The notes: generated by a model from the letters alone, not told the origin. Positions 9,128-17,579 are shown, counted from the first letter of the stretch. The stretch: 64,000 nucleotides of DNA from Burkholderiaceae bacterium (GCA_031291325.1 JARLJG010000053.1:1-64000), one strand, 5' to 3'. A program made the numbers and translations.

Positions 9128-9862
9128 CTAGACAATTTTGTTCTCAACCGCGTACACTTTGCCTTTCAAGGTTATATCAATATAATTGACAATCATTTCG
9201 ATGAGCCCATCTGCTTCGGCTTGTTCGAGCAAAATGTCGAACATTGTCCGCGAACCTGGCCAGTGCTGTGCCACGTATGAGTATGACATGTACCCTCCGC
9301 CGCGATTTTGCTCGAAGACGGTCATGAGGTGTTTCATCAGTTCTAACTGAGCATCACCGCTTCGTTTCGCTGTATCGGCTACCGGCTCGAAAGGATTCAT
9401 TGAAATTTTTGGCTTTTTGAACAGTGGAGCCTTATGAATGGATCGCGTAAGTTCATCAAATGATTCTTCAAACTGATCGTGGAGCGAGAAGTCTAGGAAT
9501 AGCTTCGACTTTAGGAACGTGGGAACGTTGTGGGTACCATTCTGGCGAATAATTGGAATTACCTTGTTTGAATCGACATTTCGCATGAGATCGGCTGTAA
9601 CGATCATTTTTTCGTAGCCCACCCCGCCTTTCCCTGCATTGGCCTTATCCACATACTTTTCAGTGCAGATCATAATTACGCGATCAGCAGACTCTAGGTT
9701 TTGCTCCATAAAAAGCGGAATGTCATCACCAGGGCCGAGCGTCCATTGGTCCAATGTTGCGTCGACGCCAACCTTACATAGTCGGGTAGCGAAGTCCAAT
9801 ACCCACTTCTTATGCGCTTGCGTGTCATGAGAGTATGAAACGAACACTTTTGGGACAGTCAT
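9128..9862 (-). CDS. TIR/SEFIR domain protein, candidate NAD-consuming defence effector
   Basis: A 244-residue protein whose residues 4 to about 125 form a TIR/SEFIR domain. It contains KVFVSYSHDTQAHKKWVLDF, the SEFIR-like VDATLDQWTLGPGDDIP, SADRVIMICTEKYVDKANAG, and GGVGYEKMIV, where the Glu may be the catalytic residue of TIR NADases. After a Pro/Lys linker, residues 165-244 form a small domain (YMSYSYVAQHWPG, ILLEQAEADGLIEMI) that resembles a winged helix and is unassigned. Bacterial TIR proteins usually act in antiphage defence by depleting NAD+. It is the only gene between two inverted repeat copies and is visibly lower in GC than its neighbours, which suggests horizontal acquisition. 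No sensor or partner gene is adjacent. Confidence 0.82.
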   Translation of the reverse strand: MTVPKVFVSYSHDTQAHKKWVLDFATRLCKVGVDATLDQWTLGPGDDIPLFMEQNLESADRVIMICTEKYVDKANAGKGGVGYEKMIVTADLMRNVDSNKVIPIIRQNGTHNVPTFLKSKLFLDFSLHDQFEESFDELTRSIHKAPLFKKPKISMNPFEPVADTAKRSGDAQLELMKHLMTVFEQNRGGGYMSYSYVAQHWPGSRTMFDILLEQAEADGLIEMIVNYIDITLKGKVYAVENKIV

Positions 9863-9883
9863 AGATTGGCCTGTTACAGAAAT

Positions 9884-9912
9884 TGGTCATATTTTCATAT
9901 ATTATTTGACCA
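9884..9912. promoter_or_regulatory. Dyad overlapping the -10 region of the TIR gene
   Basis: TGGTCA (9884-9889) and TGACCA (9907-9912) form an inverted repeat with 17 bp between them, extending imperfectly inward. It covers the predicted -10 box of the TIR gene. A repressor binding here would keep a potentially toxic effector silent; this is an inference from position only. Confidence 0.4.
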
Positions 9913-9927
9913 TGCTGAAAGGCACAA
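9899..9927 (-). promoter_or_regulatory. Predicted promoter of the TIR/SEFIR gene
   Basis: On the minus strand TTGTGC (9922-9927) is separated by 17 bp from TAATAT (9899-9904). The start codon at 9862 is about 37 bp further on, in an unusually AT-rich stretch. The -35 is weak and the -10 is good. Confidence 0.5.
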
Positions 9928-10020
9928 TAAATATCTAAAACGATAAAATAAGTTTCGTTCTTTCCCTGCAACTGGCACCGGTACTTAACCTTGCAATGCC
10001 AGTTTTTAAAACAAGCAGTC

Positions 10021-10253
10021 GCGCCGGACGAATTCCGCTTGGAGGCTGCCGTTTTAAATGCCAGTAAATCGGATAAGAAATGAAACCTGTCTGAGCCGAA
10101 GGCGAGTTTGTTTCATTTCCCGATTTACTGGCATTTAAAACGGGAACCCGAAGGGCAGCCGCCCAGCGGTCGCCTTTCTTTTTCGTCGGAGCAGTGCTCC
10201 GACCTTTCTTTGGCGAAGCAAAGAAAGTGAGTAGCTGCCGGGCTACCCCCGGC
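10021..10253 (-). repeat. Palindromic intergenic repeat family R1, right copy (inverted)
   Basis: This is the reverse complement of the 8831-9048 element with few differences. It contains an intact inner hairpin with 23 bp perfect arms (10050-10072 and 10120-10142). It also carries an extra self-complementary insert, GTCGGAGCACTGCTCCGAC on the minus strand (10186-10204), placed between the two CTTTCTTT blocks where the left copy has only TAAGC. The rest of the 9863-10378 gap holds the TIR promoter and a GC-rich hairpin before metH. Confidence 0.85.
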
Positions 10254-10293
10254 ATGGTCGCACGGAGTGGCTACCTATTTGCTAGTCCAAGGC

Positions 10294-10335
10294 GCTCCCT
10301 CTCCCCAACCCTCTCCCGCAGGCGGGCGAGGGAGC
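10294..10335 (-). repeat. GC-rich hairpin downstream of metH
   Basis: GCTCCCT and AGGGAGC enclose a CTCTCCCGC/GGGCGAG inner stem. It begins 43 bp past the metH stop codon. It resembles the CTCCCTCTCCC repeats frequent between genes in proteobacteria (another at 48105-48136). It lacks a U-run, so it is at best a weak terminator or an mRNA-stabilising hairpin. Confidence 0.5.
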
Positions 10336-10378
10336 ACTCCCAAAGAGAGCGCCCCCCGACGGAGAGCAGGGCTACCAG

Positions 10379-13300
10379 CTAATTCAAATTCGGCGCCAAC
10401 CACCGCTCGACATCTTCCTTCGCCACCCGCCGCCGCCGCGCCATATCCACCACCTGATCGTCATCGATCTTCCCAACGCTAAAATACTTCGCGTCAGGAT
10501 GCGCAAAATAAAACCCGCTTACCGATGCCCCCGGAAACATCGCCAGCGATTCCGTCACCTGCATGCCGATCTCTTCGCATTGCAAGAGCTTGAACACGTC
10601 CGCCTTGACCGTATGCTCCGGGCAAGCCGGGTAACCCGGCGCGGGACGAATGCCGCGATAAGCCTCGCGGATCATCTCGTCGTTGCTCAAATGCTCGTCG
10701 GCGGCATAACCCCATAAATCCTTGCGCACGCGCTCGTGCAAATGCTCGGCAAAGGCTTCTGCCAGACGGTCGGCCAGCGACTTCAACAGGATCGACGAAT
10801 AATCGTCGTGCGCATCCTCGAAGCGCTTTTCGTATTTCTCGATGCCGATGCCGGCAGTCACCGCGAACATGCCGATATAGTCGGCGATGCCGGAGCTTTT
10901 CGGCGCGATGAAATCGGCCAGACATTGATTCGGTCGGGCGACGCCGTCGACCACCGGCTTGACGCCTTGCTGGCGCAGGCCGTAATAGGTGAAGGCGACT
11001 TGCGTGCGCGTATCGTCGGTATAGATTTCGATGTCGTCGTCGTTGACGCTATTGGCCGGCAACAGCGCGATCACGCCGTTGGCGGTCAGCCAGCGTCCCT
11101 CGATAACCTTCTTCAGCAATGCCTGGCCTTCTTCAAAGACCTTGCTGGCCGATTCGCCCACTACCGGGTCGGTCAGGATCGCCGGATAAGGTCCGGCCAA
11201 ATCCCAGGTCTGGAAGAACGGCCCCCAGTCGATGTATTGCGCCAGCACGCCCAGATCGACATTGCGGAACAGGCGGCGACCGATGAATTTCGGCTTTACC
11301 GGCGCATGGGTGCCAGTGAAATCGAGCTTGGCCTTGTTGGCGCGGGCGGCTGCCAGCGTCAGCATCGGCAGCGCCTTCTTGTTCGCATGCAGATGGCGCA
11401 GGCGTTCGTAATCGGTGGCGATTTCCGCAATGTATTGCTCGCGCTGCTCGGGCGTCAGCAGCGATTGCGCGACCGAAACCGAGCGCGACGCGTCGGGCAC
11501 GTAGACCACCGGGCCGTCGTAATTGTGCGCGATCTTGACCGCCGTATGCGCGCGGCTGGTGGTCGCGCCACCGATCAGGAGCGGTATCTTCAGCATGCGG
11601 AAATGCGGGTCGCGCTGCATTTCCTTGGCGACGTGCGCCATTTCTTCCAGCGATGGCGTAATCAGGCCGGACAAGCCGATGATGTCGGCATTTTCCGCCT
11701 TGGCCCTAGCCAGAATATCCGAACAGGGCACCATCACGCCCATGTTGACCACTTCAAAGTTATTGCATTGCAAGACCACCGACACGATATTCTTGCCGAT
11801 GTCGTGCACGTCGCCCTTGACGGTGGCGATCACGATCTTGCCCTTGGGCTTGGCGACAATGCCGGTCCGGGCTTCTTCCTGTTTCTTTTCTTCTTCGATG
11901 TAGGGGATCAAGTGCGCGACCGCCTGCTTCATCACGCGCGCCGATTTGACCACTTGCGGCAAGAACATCTTGCCCTGGCCGAATAGATCGCCGACGATGT
12001 TCATGCCGTCCATCAGCGGGCCTTCGATCACATGGATCGGGCGTCCGCCGTTATGCAGCAATTCCTGCCGCGCTTCTTCGGTATCCTCGACGATCCATTG
12101 CGTGATGCCGTGCACCAGCGCATGCGCCAGCCGCTTTTGCACCGAGGCGTCGCGCCATTCGAGGTTTTGCTCTTCCTTCTTGCCGCCGGCCTTCAAGGTG
12201 CCGGCGATGTCGATCATGCGCTCGGTGGCGTCGGGGCGGCGGTTCAGCACCACGTCTTCCACCCGCTCGCGCAGCTCCGGCGACAATTCGCTGTAGACGC
12301 CGACCATGCCGGCGTTGACGATGCCCATCGTCATGCCGGCCTGGATCGCGTGGTACAGGAACACCGTGTGGATCGCTTCGCGCGCCGGGTCGTTGCCGCG
12401 AAAACTGAAACTGACGTTGGAGACGCCGCCGCTGATTTTGGCATGCGGCAAATTGTCGTGGATCCAGCGCGTGGCGTTGATGAAGTCGACCGCGTAGTTA
12501 TTGTGTTCTTCGATGCCGGTGGCAATGGCGAAGATGTTCGGATCGAAGATGATGTCTTCCGGCGGAAAGCCGATCTTCGACACCAGCAGGTTGTACGCGC
12601 GCCGGCAGATTTCCGTCTTGCGGGCAAAGGTGTCGGCCTGGCCTTGCTCGTCGAAGGCCATCACGATCACCGCCGCGCCGTAGCGCCGGCATAGCTTGGC
12701 CTGGCGCAGGAATTCCGCCTCGCCTTCCTTCATCGAGATCGAATTGACGATCGATTTGCCCTGCACGCACTTCAAGCCGGCTTCGATCACCGACCACTTG
12801 GACGAGTCGATCATGATCGGCACCCGCGCGATATCCGGCTCGGAAGCGATCAGGTTGAGAAAGCGCGTCATCGCGGCGACCGAATCGAGCATCGCCTCGT
12901 CCATGTTGATGTCGATGATCTGCGCGCCGTTTTCCACCTGCTGGCGCGCGACTGCCAACGCTTCGTCGTACTGCTCATTCAAGATCAGGCGTGCAAACGC
13001 CTTCGAGCCGGTGACGTTGGTGCGCTCGCCGACGTTGACGAACAGCGAATCGTCGTCGATGGTGAATGGTTCCAGCCCGGCCAGCCGCATCGCCTGCGGC
13101 ACCACAGGAATCTTGCGCGGCGCAATCGCGCGCACGGTGTCGGCAATCGCCCGGATATGGTCGGGCGTGGTGCCGCAGCAACCGCCGGCGATGTTGACGA
13201 AGCCGCTTTCGGCGAAGTCCTTCAGCAGCGAGGAAGTGACGTCAGGCGTTTCATCGAAGCCGGTATCCGACATCGGGTTGGGCAAACCAGCATTCGGATA

Positions 13301-14149
13301 GATGCAGACGAAGGTGTCGGCGATGGTCGACAATTCTTCCGCATAAGGCCGCATCAACGCCGCGCCGAGCGCGCAATTCAAGCCGATGGTCAAAGGGCGC
13401 GCATGGCGCACCGAATTCCAGAACGCCGGCACGGTCTGGCCGGACAAGATGCGACCGGAGGCATCCGTTACGGTGCCGGAAATCATGATCGGCAAGCGCT
13501 TGCCGGACTCTTCAAAATAGGTGTCGATCGCAAACAGCGCTGCCTTGCAGTTCAAGGTGTCGAAAATCGTTTCCACCAGCAACAAGTCGGCGCCGCCTTC
13601 GACCAGCCCGCGCGTCTGTTCCAGGTAGGCTGCGGCCAGTTGGTCGAAGCTCACGTTGCGCGCTGCCGGATCGTTGACGTCCGGCGAGATCGAGGCGGTC
13701 TTCGGCGTCGGGCCGAGCGCGCCGGCGACGAAGCGCGGGCGCTCCGGCGTCGCATACTTGTCGCAGGCGGCGCGCGCCAGGCGGGCGGCAGCCACATTCA
13801 TTTCATAGGCCAGATGGCCCATGTGGTAATCGTCTTGCGCGACCGTGGTGGCGCCGAAGGTATTGCTTTCGATGATATCTGCGCCGGCAGCCAGATATTG
13901 TTCATGGATTTCGCTGATGATGTGCGGTTGCGTCAGCGTCAGCAACTCGTTGTTGCCCTTGACGAACACTTCCTTGCCCGGCACCGCGAAATCGGCAAAA
14001 CGGGGGCCGCGATAATCTTGCTCGGACAAGCGATAGCGCTGGATCATGGTGCCCATCGCGCCGTCCAATACCAAAATGCGTTTCGATAAGATCTCGCGCA
14101 ATTGCGCTTCGGTGGCGGAAATCTGGTCGTCTATCGTGTCGTGCTTCAT
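10379..14149 (-). CDS. metH: Cobalamin-dependent methionine synthase
   Basis: A 1256-residue four-module enzyme that methylates homocysteine with methyl-tetrahydrofolate and B12. The Hcy-binding module (about 15-340) has [12 protein letters not shown] and zinc cysteines in GLNCALG and [11 protein letters not shown]. The pterin-binding module (about 370-630) has [14 protein letters not shown] and DINMDEAML. The cobalamin module has [12 protein letters not shown], with the DxHxxG histidine, and [11 protein letters not shown]. The C-terminal SAM-binding reactivation module ends near [12 protein letters not shown]. Length and order match E. coli MetH. It is transcribed alone behind a SAM-II-like riboswitch and terminator at 14181-14302, giving feedback by the end product SAM. 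Confidence 0.98.
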   Translation of the reverse strand: MKHDTIDDQISATEAQLREILSKRILVLDGAMGTMIQRYRLSEQDYRGPRFADFAVPGKEVFVKGNNELLTLTQPHIISEIHEQYLAAGADIIESNTFGATTVAQDDYHMGHLAYEMNVAAARLARAACDKYATPERPRFVAGALGPTPKTASISPDVNDPAARNVSFDQLAAAYLEQTRGLVEGGADLLLVETIFDTLNCKAALFAIDTYFEESGKRLPIMISGTVTDASGRILSGQTVPAFWNSVRHARPLTIGLNCALGAALMRPYAEELSTIADTFVCIYPNAGLPNPMSDTGFDETPDVTSSLLKDFAESGFVNIAGGCCGTTPDHIRAIADTVRAIAPRKIPVVPQAMRLAGLEPFTIDDDSLFVNVGERTNVTGSKAFARLILNEQYDEALAVARQQVENGAQIIDINMDEAMLDSVAAMTRFLNLIASEPDIARVPIMIDSSKWSVIEAGLKCVQGKSIVNSISMKEGEAEFLRQAKLCRRYGAAVIVMAFDEQGQADTFARKTEICRRAYNLLVSKIGFPPEDIIFDPNIFAIATGIEEHNNYAVDFINATRWIHDNLPHAKISGGVSNVSFSFRGNDPAREAIHTVFLYHAIQAGMTMGIVNAGMVGVYSELSPELRERVEDVVLNRRPDATERMIDIAGTLKAGGKKEEQNLEWRDASVQKRLAHALVHGITQWIVEDTEEARQELLHNGGRPIHVIEGPLMDGMNIVGDLFGQGKMFLPQVVKSARVMKQAVAHLIPYIEEEKKQEEARTGIVAKPKGKIVIATVKGDVHDIGKNIVSVVLQCNNFEVVNMGVMVPCSDILARAKAENADIIGLSGLITPSLEEMAHVAKEMQRDPHFRMLKIPLLIGGATTSRAHTAVKIAHNYDGPVVYVPDASRSVSVAQSLLTPEQREQYIAEIATDYERLRHLHANKKALPMLTLAAARANKAKLDFTGTHAPVKPKFIGRRLFRNVDLGVLAQYIDWGPFFQTWDLAGPYPAILTDPVVGESASKVFEEGQALLKKVIEGRWLTANGVIALLPANSVNDDDIEIYTDDTRTQVAFTYYGLRQQGVKPVVDGVARPNQCLADFIAPKSSGIADYIGMFAVTAGIGIEKYEKRFEDAHDDYSSILLKSLADRLAEAFAEHLHERVRKDLWGYAADEHLSNDEMIREAYRGIRPAPGYPACPEHTVKADVFKLLQCEEIGMQVTESLAMFPGASVSGFYFAHPDAKYFSVGKIDDDQVVDMARRRRVAKEDVERWLAPNLN

Positions 14150-14180
14150 CGCGTGCTCGTATTTTCAGTCGATTAAATGC

Positions 14181-14213
14181 AAAAAACCCGGCCTGCAAAA
14201 ACGGGACCGGGTT
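14181..14213 (-). terminator. Intrinsic terminator in the metH leader
   Basis: On the minus strand AACCCGG pairs with CCGGGTT and a run of six T follows. It lies 11 bp after the riboswitch and 32 bp before the metH start codon. This is the layout of a transcription attenuator. Confidence 0.75.
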
Positions 14214-14223
14214 ATACACGTGT

Positions 14224-14302
14224 CCGCTTTAGCAGTATTTATTTGGGAACAAGTCCCGGCGCCCGCAAGCTGGGTTTGACTGGTTAAATCAAATCGGCGC
14301 AA
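14224..14302 (-). ncRNA. SAM-II-like riboswitch upstream of metH
   Basis: The minus strand reads GCGCCGATTTGATTTAACC, a spacer, then AGCTTGCGGGCGC, a small hairpin CGGGACTTGTTCCC, then AAATAAATACTGCTAAAGCG and a final G. GCGCC and GGCGC form P1. GATTT..AACC, CTTGC and ATAAATnnnGCTAAA are the sequence hallmarks of the SAM-II (metA-type) aptamer and align with the well-known metX SAM-II from the Sargasso Sea. The extra hairpin sits in the loop between P1 and the 3' strand. I have not folded the pseudoknot completely. Identification rests on primary-sequence motifs, promoter spacing and the metH target. Confidence 0.82.
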
Positions 14303-14306
14303 GAAA

Positions 14307-14336
14307 ATTATACGGGAAATCAAGGAATTGCGTAAA
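14307..14336 (-). promoter_or_regulatory. Promoter of the riboswitch-metH transcript
   Basis: A perfect TATAAT (14307-14312, minus strand) is preceded by TTTACG (14331-14336) at 18 bp. The predicted start point lies at the first bases of the aptamer's P1 stem, supporting both calls. Confidence 0.75.
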
Positions 14337-14357
14337 AGGATTACGCGAGGATAGGGC

Positions 14358-14421
14358 AAAAAAAAGCCCACTGCAAGCAGTGGGCTGAAGTCCATATCCT
14401 TTTGAGAGACATGGAGGAGAC
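14358..14421 (-). ncRNA. Small RNA, copy 1 of a tandem sibling pair, anti-SD 5' end
   Basis: The predicted RNA of about 64 nt starts GTCTCCTCCATG. A first hairpin pairs CCATGTC with GATATGG around the loop TCTCAAAAG. A terminator follows with a perfect 10 bp stem (AGCCCACTGC/GCAGTGGGCT, 14365-14386) and eight T. The C-rich 5' end CTCCTCC resembles the 16S anti-Shine-Dalgarno and would be free to pair with purine-rich ribosome-binding sites. The 5' half is nearly identical in copy 2. No ORF explains it. It may belong to the anti-SD toxic sRNA family described for betaproteobacteria, a link I recall but could not check. Confidence 0.75.
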
Positions 14422-14427
14422 AGGTCA

Positions 14428-14457
14428 ACTATATGCGCCCCCATGTTATACGTCCAA
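14428..14457 (-). promoter_or_regulatory. Promoter of sRNA copy 1
   Basis: TTGGAC (14452-14457) and TATAGT (14428-14433) on the minus strand with an 18 bp spacer. Both hexamers and the spacing are identical at copy 2 while the surrounding bases differ, which argues that they are functional. Confidence 0.72.
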
Positions 14458-14476
14458 TTTCGATTTGCAATATCCA

Positions 14477-14495
14477 GTATTCATACAATGAATAT
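14477..14495. promoter_or_regulatory. Dyad upstream of sRNA copy 1
   Basis: TATTCAT-ACA-ATGAATA on the plus strand, centred 65 bp upstream of the predicted sRNA start. The matching dyad at copy 2 occurs at the same distance. The position suits an activator site, and the T-N11-A shape would fit a LysR-type regulator. The regulator is unknown. Confidence 0.55.
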
Positions 14496-14627
14496 CTTAT
14501 AGGGTGCGCGGTCTTCGCGGCTAGAATCGGGAGACGTTTCTGCGGAAACCGCACGCAGGATTTGACTTGCCCCATCCAATCGATAGCAAAGAATTAATGA
14601 TTTTATTGAGCAACTTATCATGGGGCG

Positions 14628-14690
14628 AAAAAAAACCCACTGCAATGAGTGGGCTTAAGTCCATATCCTTATGAGAGACATGGAGGAGAC
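14628..14690 (-). ncRNA. Small RNA, copy 2 of the tandem sibling pair
   Basis: The 5' part GTCTCCTCCATGTCTCTCA is identical to copy 1, as is the GGATATGGACTT segment. Differences fall in the first loop (ATAA instead of AAAA) and in the terminator, AGCCCACT-CATTGC-AGTGGGTT followed by T-run, where the stem is kept by G-U pairing. The copies are spaced 269 bp start to start, both on the minus strand between fmt and metH. This looks like a duplicated and selectively maintained RNA gene. Confidence 0.75.
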
Positions 14691-14696
14691 AGGTCA

Positions 14697-14726
14697 ACTA
14701 TATGCCCCCGCATGTTATGCGTCCAA
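14697..14726 (-). promoter_or_regulatory. Promoter of sRNA copy 2
   Basis: TTGGAC (14721-14726), 18 bp, TATAGT (14697-14702) on the minus strand, as in copy 1. Confidence 0.72.
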
Positions 14727-14745
14727 TTCCCTTTTACAATACCTG

Positions 14746-14764
14746 ATATTCACACGGTGAATAT
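14746..14764. promoter_or_regulatory. Dyad upstream of sRNA copy 2
   Basis: ATATTCAC-ACG-GTGAATAT, perfect 8 bp arms, centred 65 bp upstream of the predicted start. Compared with copy 1 the inner pair has changed from T/A to C/G on both sides, so symmetry is conserved by a compensatory change. The remaining bases to fmt hold a short perfect hairpin (14770-14788). Confidence 0.6.
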
Positions 14765-14790
14765 TTTCAATCGACTACGGTAGTCGATCA

Positions 14791-15744
14791 TCAATTGAAA
14801 AGCCGCCCTTCAAGCGGGAAGCCTTTCAGGAATTCGGCTGCCGGCAAACGCTTGCCGCCGGGTTTTTGCAATTGGTCGACGCGCAACACGCCACGACCGC
14901 AGGCAATCAGCACGCCATCACGCGCGTTGGCGGCAAGAACCTGGCCCGGTGTCGCTGTCGATTCGACGGTGAGTGGCGCGGCCTGCCAGAATTTGACGGC
15001 GACACCGTCGACATTGCCGGCCGCGCCGGGGAAGGGGTTGAAGGCCCACACCTTGCGCGCCAACACATCGGCTGCTTGCGAAAAATCCAGGTGCGCTTCT
15101 TCCTTGGCGATCTTGGCGGCGTAGTTGGCGCCGCTTTCGGGCTGCGGCGTCGGCTTCAGGCCGCCGTTTTCCAGGCTGCGCATCGCCGCGACGATCATGC
15201 GCCCGCCCAGCTCGGCGAGTTTATCGTGCAGCTCGGCGGTGGTTTGCATCGGTAATATCGGTAGAGTTTCGCGCAGCAGCATCGGCCCGGTGTCCAGTCC
15301 TTCTTCCATCTGCATGATGGTGATGCCGGTTTCGGCATCGCCGGCTTCGACCGCGCGATGGATCGGCGCCGCCCCACGCCAGCGCGGCAGCAAGGACGCG
15401 TGGATGTTGATGCAGCCCAGGCGCGGGATATCCAGCACCGAGCGCGGCAGTATCAAGCCGTACGCGGCCACCACCATCACATCGTGCGGCGTGGCACGCA
15501 GTTGTTCATGCGCGGCGCGGGCGACATCGGGGTATTTGCCGTCCAGGCGCAGGGAGACCGGCTGCGCCACCGGCAAACCGTTGTCCAGCGCATATTGCTT
15601 GACCGGCGAGGCCTGCAACTGCATGCCGCGTCCGGCAGGCCGATCCGGCTGGGTCAGCACCAGCGGAATGTCGAATCCGGCCTGGTGCAAAGCCTGCAAC
15701 GCGACGGCGGCAAATTCGGGAGTGCCGGCAAAGATTATTTTCAT
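14791..15744 (-). CDS. fmt: Methionyl-tRNA formyltransferase
   Basis: A 317-residue protein starting [20 protein letters not shown]. The ATG at 15744 gives the canonical start; an upstream in-frame TTG at 15756 would add four residues. The formyl-THF site has [20 protein letters not shown] and the Asp of [15 protein letters not shown] and a C-terminal OB-type tRNA-binding region follow. Fmt formylates initiator Met-tRNA. It lies 15 bp downstream of def, the usual def-fmt pair, so formyl-Met is put on and taken off by neighbouring genes. A short hairpin at 14770-14788 follows the stop codon. Confidence 0.97.
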   Translation of the reverse strand: MKIIFAGTPEFAAVALQALHQAGFDIPLVLTQPDRPAGRGMQLQASPVKQYALDNGLPVAQPVSLRLDGKYPDVARAAHEQLRATPHDVMVVAAYGLILPRSVLDIPRLGCINIHASLLPRWRGAAPIHRAVEAGDAETGITIMQMEEGLDTGPMLLRETLPILPMQTTAELHDKLAELGGRMIVAAMRSLENGGLKPTPQPESGANYAAKIAKEEAHLDFSQAADVLARKVWAFNPFPGAAGNVDGVAVKFWQAAPLTVESTATPGQVLAANARDGVLIACGRGVLRVDQLQKPGGKRLPAAEFLKGFPLEGRLFN

Positions 15745-15759
15745 ATTGGCAGTCAAGCG

Positions 15760-16293
15760 CTAGCGCGCAGCGGAATGCTTTTTGTCGCGCTGCATTTCGC
15801 GTTCTTCCTTGAGCATTTTCGCCTTGATGCGGTTGCGCTTCAACGGCGACAGGTATTCGACAAATACCTTGCCCTTCAAATGATCCATTTCATGCTGGAT
15901 GCAAACGGCCAGCAAGCCCTCTGCCTCCACCTCGAACGACTTGCCTTCGGCATCGAGCGCCTTCACCTTGACTTGCGAATGGCGCTCTACGCCGTCGTAG
16001 ATGCCAGGCACCGACAGGCAGCCCTCTTCATAGACTTGCAATTCCGCGCTGGCCCAGACAATCTCGGGGTTGATGAACACGCGCAAGTCGCTACGGGTTT
16101 CGGACGTGTCGATGACAATCAACTGCCGATGCACGTCGACCTGGGAAGCGGCAAGCCCGACGCCGGGCGCGTCATACATGGTTTCGGCCATGTCTTCGAC
16201 AAGCTTTTTCAAGCGCTCGTCGAAAACCGTCACCGGCTTGGCGATTTTGTGGAGGCGCGGGTCAGGATAGCGCAGGATATTTAATAATGACAT
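15760..16293 (-). CDS. def: Peptide deformylase
   Basis: A 178-residue metalloenzyme starting [20 protein letters not shown]. An in-frame start 21 bp upstream is less likely. All three motifs are intact: [16 protein letters not shown] with the metal-binding Cys, and QHEMDH. It removes the formyl group from nascent proteins at the ribosome exit. A basic C-terminal tail ([15 protein letters not shown]) is present. It is divergent from the LysM protein gene across 179 bp. Confidence 0.97.
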   Translation of the reverse strand: MSLLNILRYPDPRLHKIAKPVTVFDERLKKLVEDMAETMYDAPGVGLAASQVDVHRQLIVIDTSETRSDLRVFINPEIVWASAELQVYEEGCLSVPGIYDGVERHSQVKVKALDAEGKSFEVEAEGLLAVCIQHEMDHLKGKVFVEYLSPLKRNRIKAKMLKEEREMQRDKKHSAAR

Positions 16294-16472
16294 ACGGCTT
16301 TTGCGCAACAACACGACGAGGAAAGAGCGTGTTTTCTCTTGCTAATTCAAGGATTTATGTGCAGAATTTGATTCAATTTGACAAGAGTTGTCACGGACAT
16401 CGTTCCGCACGGACAACATATTGTGGCGATTTTTCCAAAAAAAGGGAAAACGCTGCACTCTACGGACAAAAC

Positions 16473-17579
16473 ATGAAAAAGTTTAGCACAGCTGCCGCAA
16501 TCCTTGCTTTTGCATCTGTTTTTCTTTCCAGTACTGGCTACGCTGCCACCGCAGACGAATCCAGAGCCGATCCGAGCGCGTTCCATTGCACGTTTCGTCA
16601 AGATGCACCGGATCAACATGTGGTCGTCACCGGCGATACCTTATGGGGAATTTCCGGGAAATTTCTGGAGCATCCGTGGTGCTGGCCGCAGGTATGGGGC
16701 CTGAATAAGGAGCAGATCAGGAACCCGCATTGGATTTATCCCGGCCAGATCGTCTATTTCGATCGCGTCGCCGGCCGCTTGCGCCTCGGTACGCCGATAG
16801 TCGAGCGAACCGACAACGGCAGCACCTCTGACGGCAAACTGCAACCGCAAAGCCGAACAAAGAACCTGTCGGACCGTGCGATCGCCAGCATCCCCGCCAA
16901 TATCATCGAGCCATTCCTGTCGCGACCGTTGATCATCACGGAGGATGAACTGAAAGACACGCCGCGCATCATGGCCACGCAAGAAAGCCGGGTCATGGTA
17001 GGCGCAGGCGATCGCGCGTACGTGCGCGGCGACTTGAAGGGTGAAGCCGGATTCCAGGTATTCCGACCCGGCACACCGATTAAAGATCCCGAAACGCAAA
17101 AGATTATCGGCTATCAAGCGGTTTATCTTGGCACCGTCAAGCTGACTCATGCGGCCAAGACTGCCGACGAGGCAAATACCGTCGTCGTTGCGACGATGAA
17201 GGAAGAAATGGGGGTTGGCGACCGCCTGCGTCCGACCGAAATCGCGCCGTTGATCAATTACGTGCCGCATGCGCCGGCGCAAGCGACTGCGGCCCGTATC
17301 GCATCGATCTACGAAGGCGTCAACAATGCCGGCCAGTACCAGATCGTCACGATCAATCGCGGCCGGCAGAACGGCATCGATGTCGGCACCGTCTTGGCAT
17401 TGTCGCGTTTCGGCCGGACCATTCCCGATCCGACCGACCACAAGAATTTGGTCAAGCTGCCGGACGAAGAATACGGCTCCTTGTTCATTTTCCGGGTATT
17501 CGACAATATTTCCTATGGCTTGATCATGGAAGTCCGGGACGCGGCCGAAGTGGGCGACGTTGCCAAGTCGCCGGAGTAA
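16473..17579 (+). CDS. Secreted LysM domain protein next to dprA
   Basis: A 368-residue protein. The ATG at 16473 gives a clear signal peptide (MKKFSTAAAILAFASVFLSS, cleavage near YAA). The LysM domain follows at about 45-95: HVVVTGDTLWGISGKFLEHP, QVWGLNKEQIRNPHWIYPGQ. The remainder, about 270 residues, is a mixed region of unknown fold with GLNRGRQNGIDVG-like repeats (INRGRQNGIDVGTVLALSRF). LysM binds N-acetylglucosamine in peptidoglycan, so the protein is probably periplasmic and cell-wall attached. This gene conventionally precedes dprA in Burkholderiales. dprA begins 2 bp after the stop, implying co-transcription. Confidence 0.88.
   Translation: MKKFSTAAAILAFASVFLSSTGYAATADESRADPSAFHCTFRQDAPDQHVVVTGDTLWGISGKFLEHPWCWPQVWGLNKEQIRNPHWIYPGQIVYFDRVAGRLRLGTPIVERTDNGSTSDGKLQPQSRTKNLSDRAIASIPANIIEPFLSRPLIITEDELKDTPRIMATQESRVMVGAGDRAYVRGDLKGEAGFQVFRPGTPIKDPETQKIIGYQAVYLGTVKLTHAAKTADEANTVVVATMKEEMGVGDRLRPTEIAPLINYVPHAPAQATAARIASIYEGVNNAGQYQIVTINRGRQNGIDVGTVLALSRFGRTIPDPTDHKNLVKLPDEEYGSLFIFRVFDNISYGLIMEVRDAAEVGDVAKSPE

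Noticed and set aside
14770..14788. Hairpin ATCGACTAC/GTAGTCGAT after fmt as a terminator
   Set aside because: The stem is good but no U-run follows on the minus strand, so it was not listed as a terminator.
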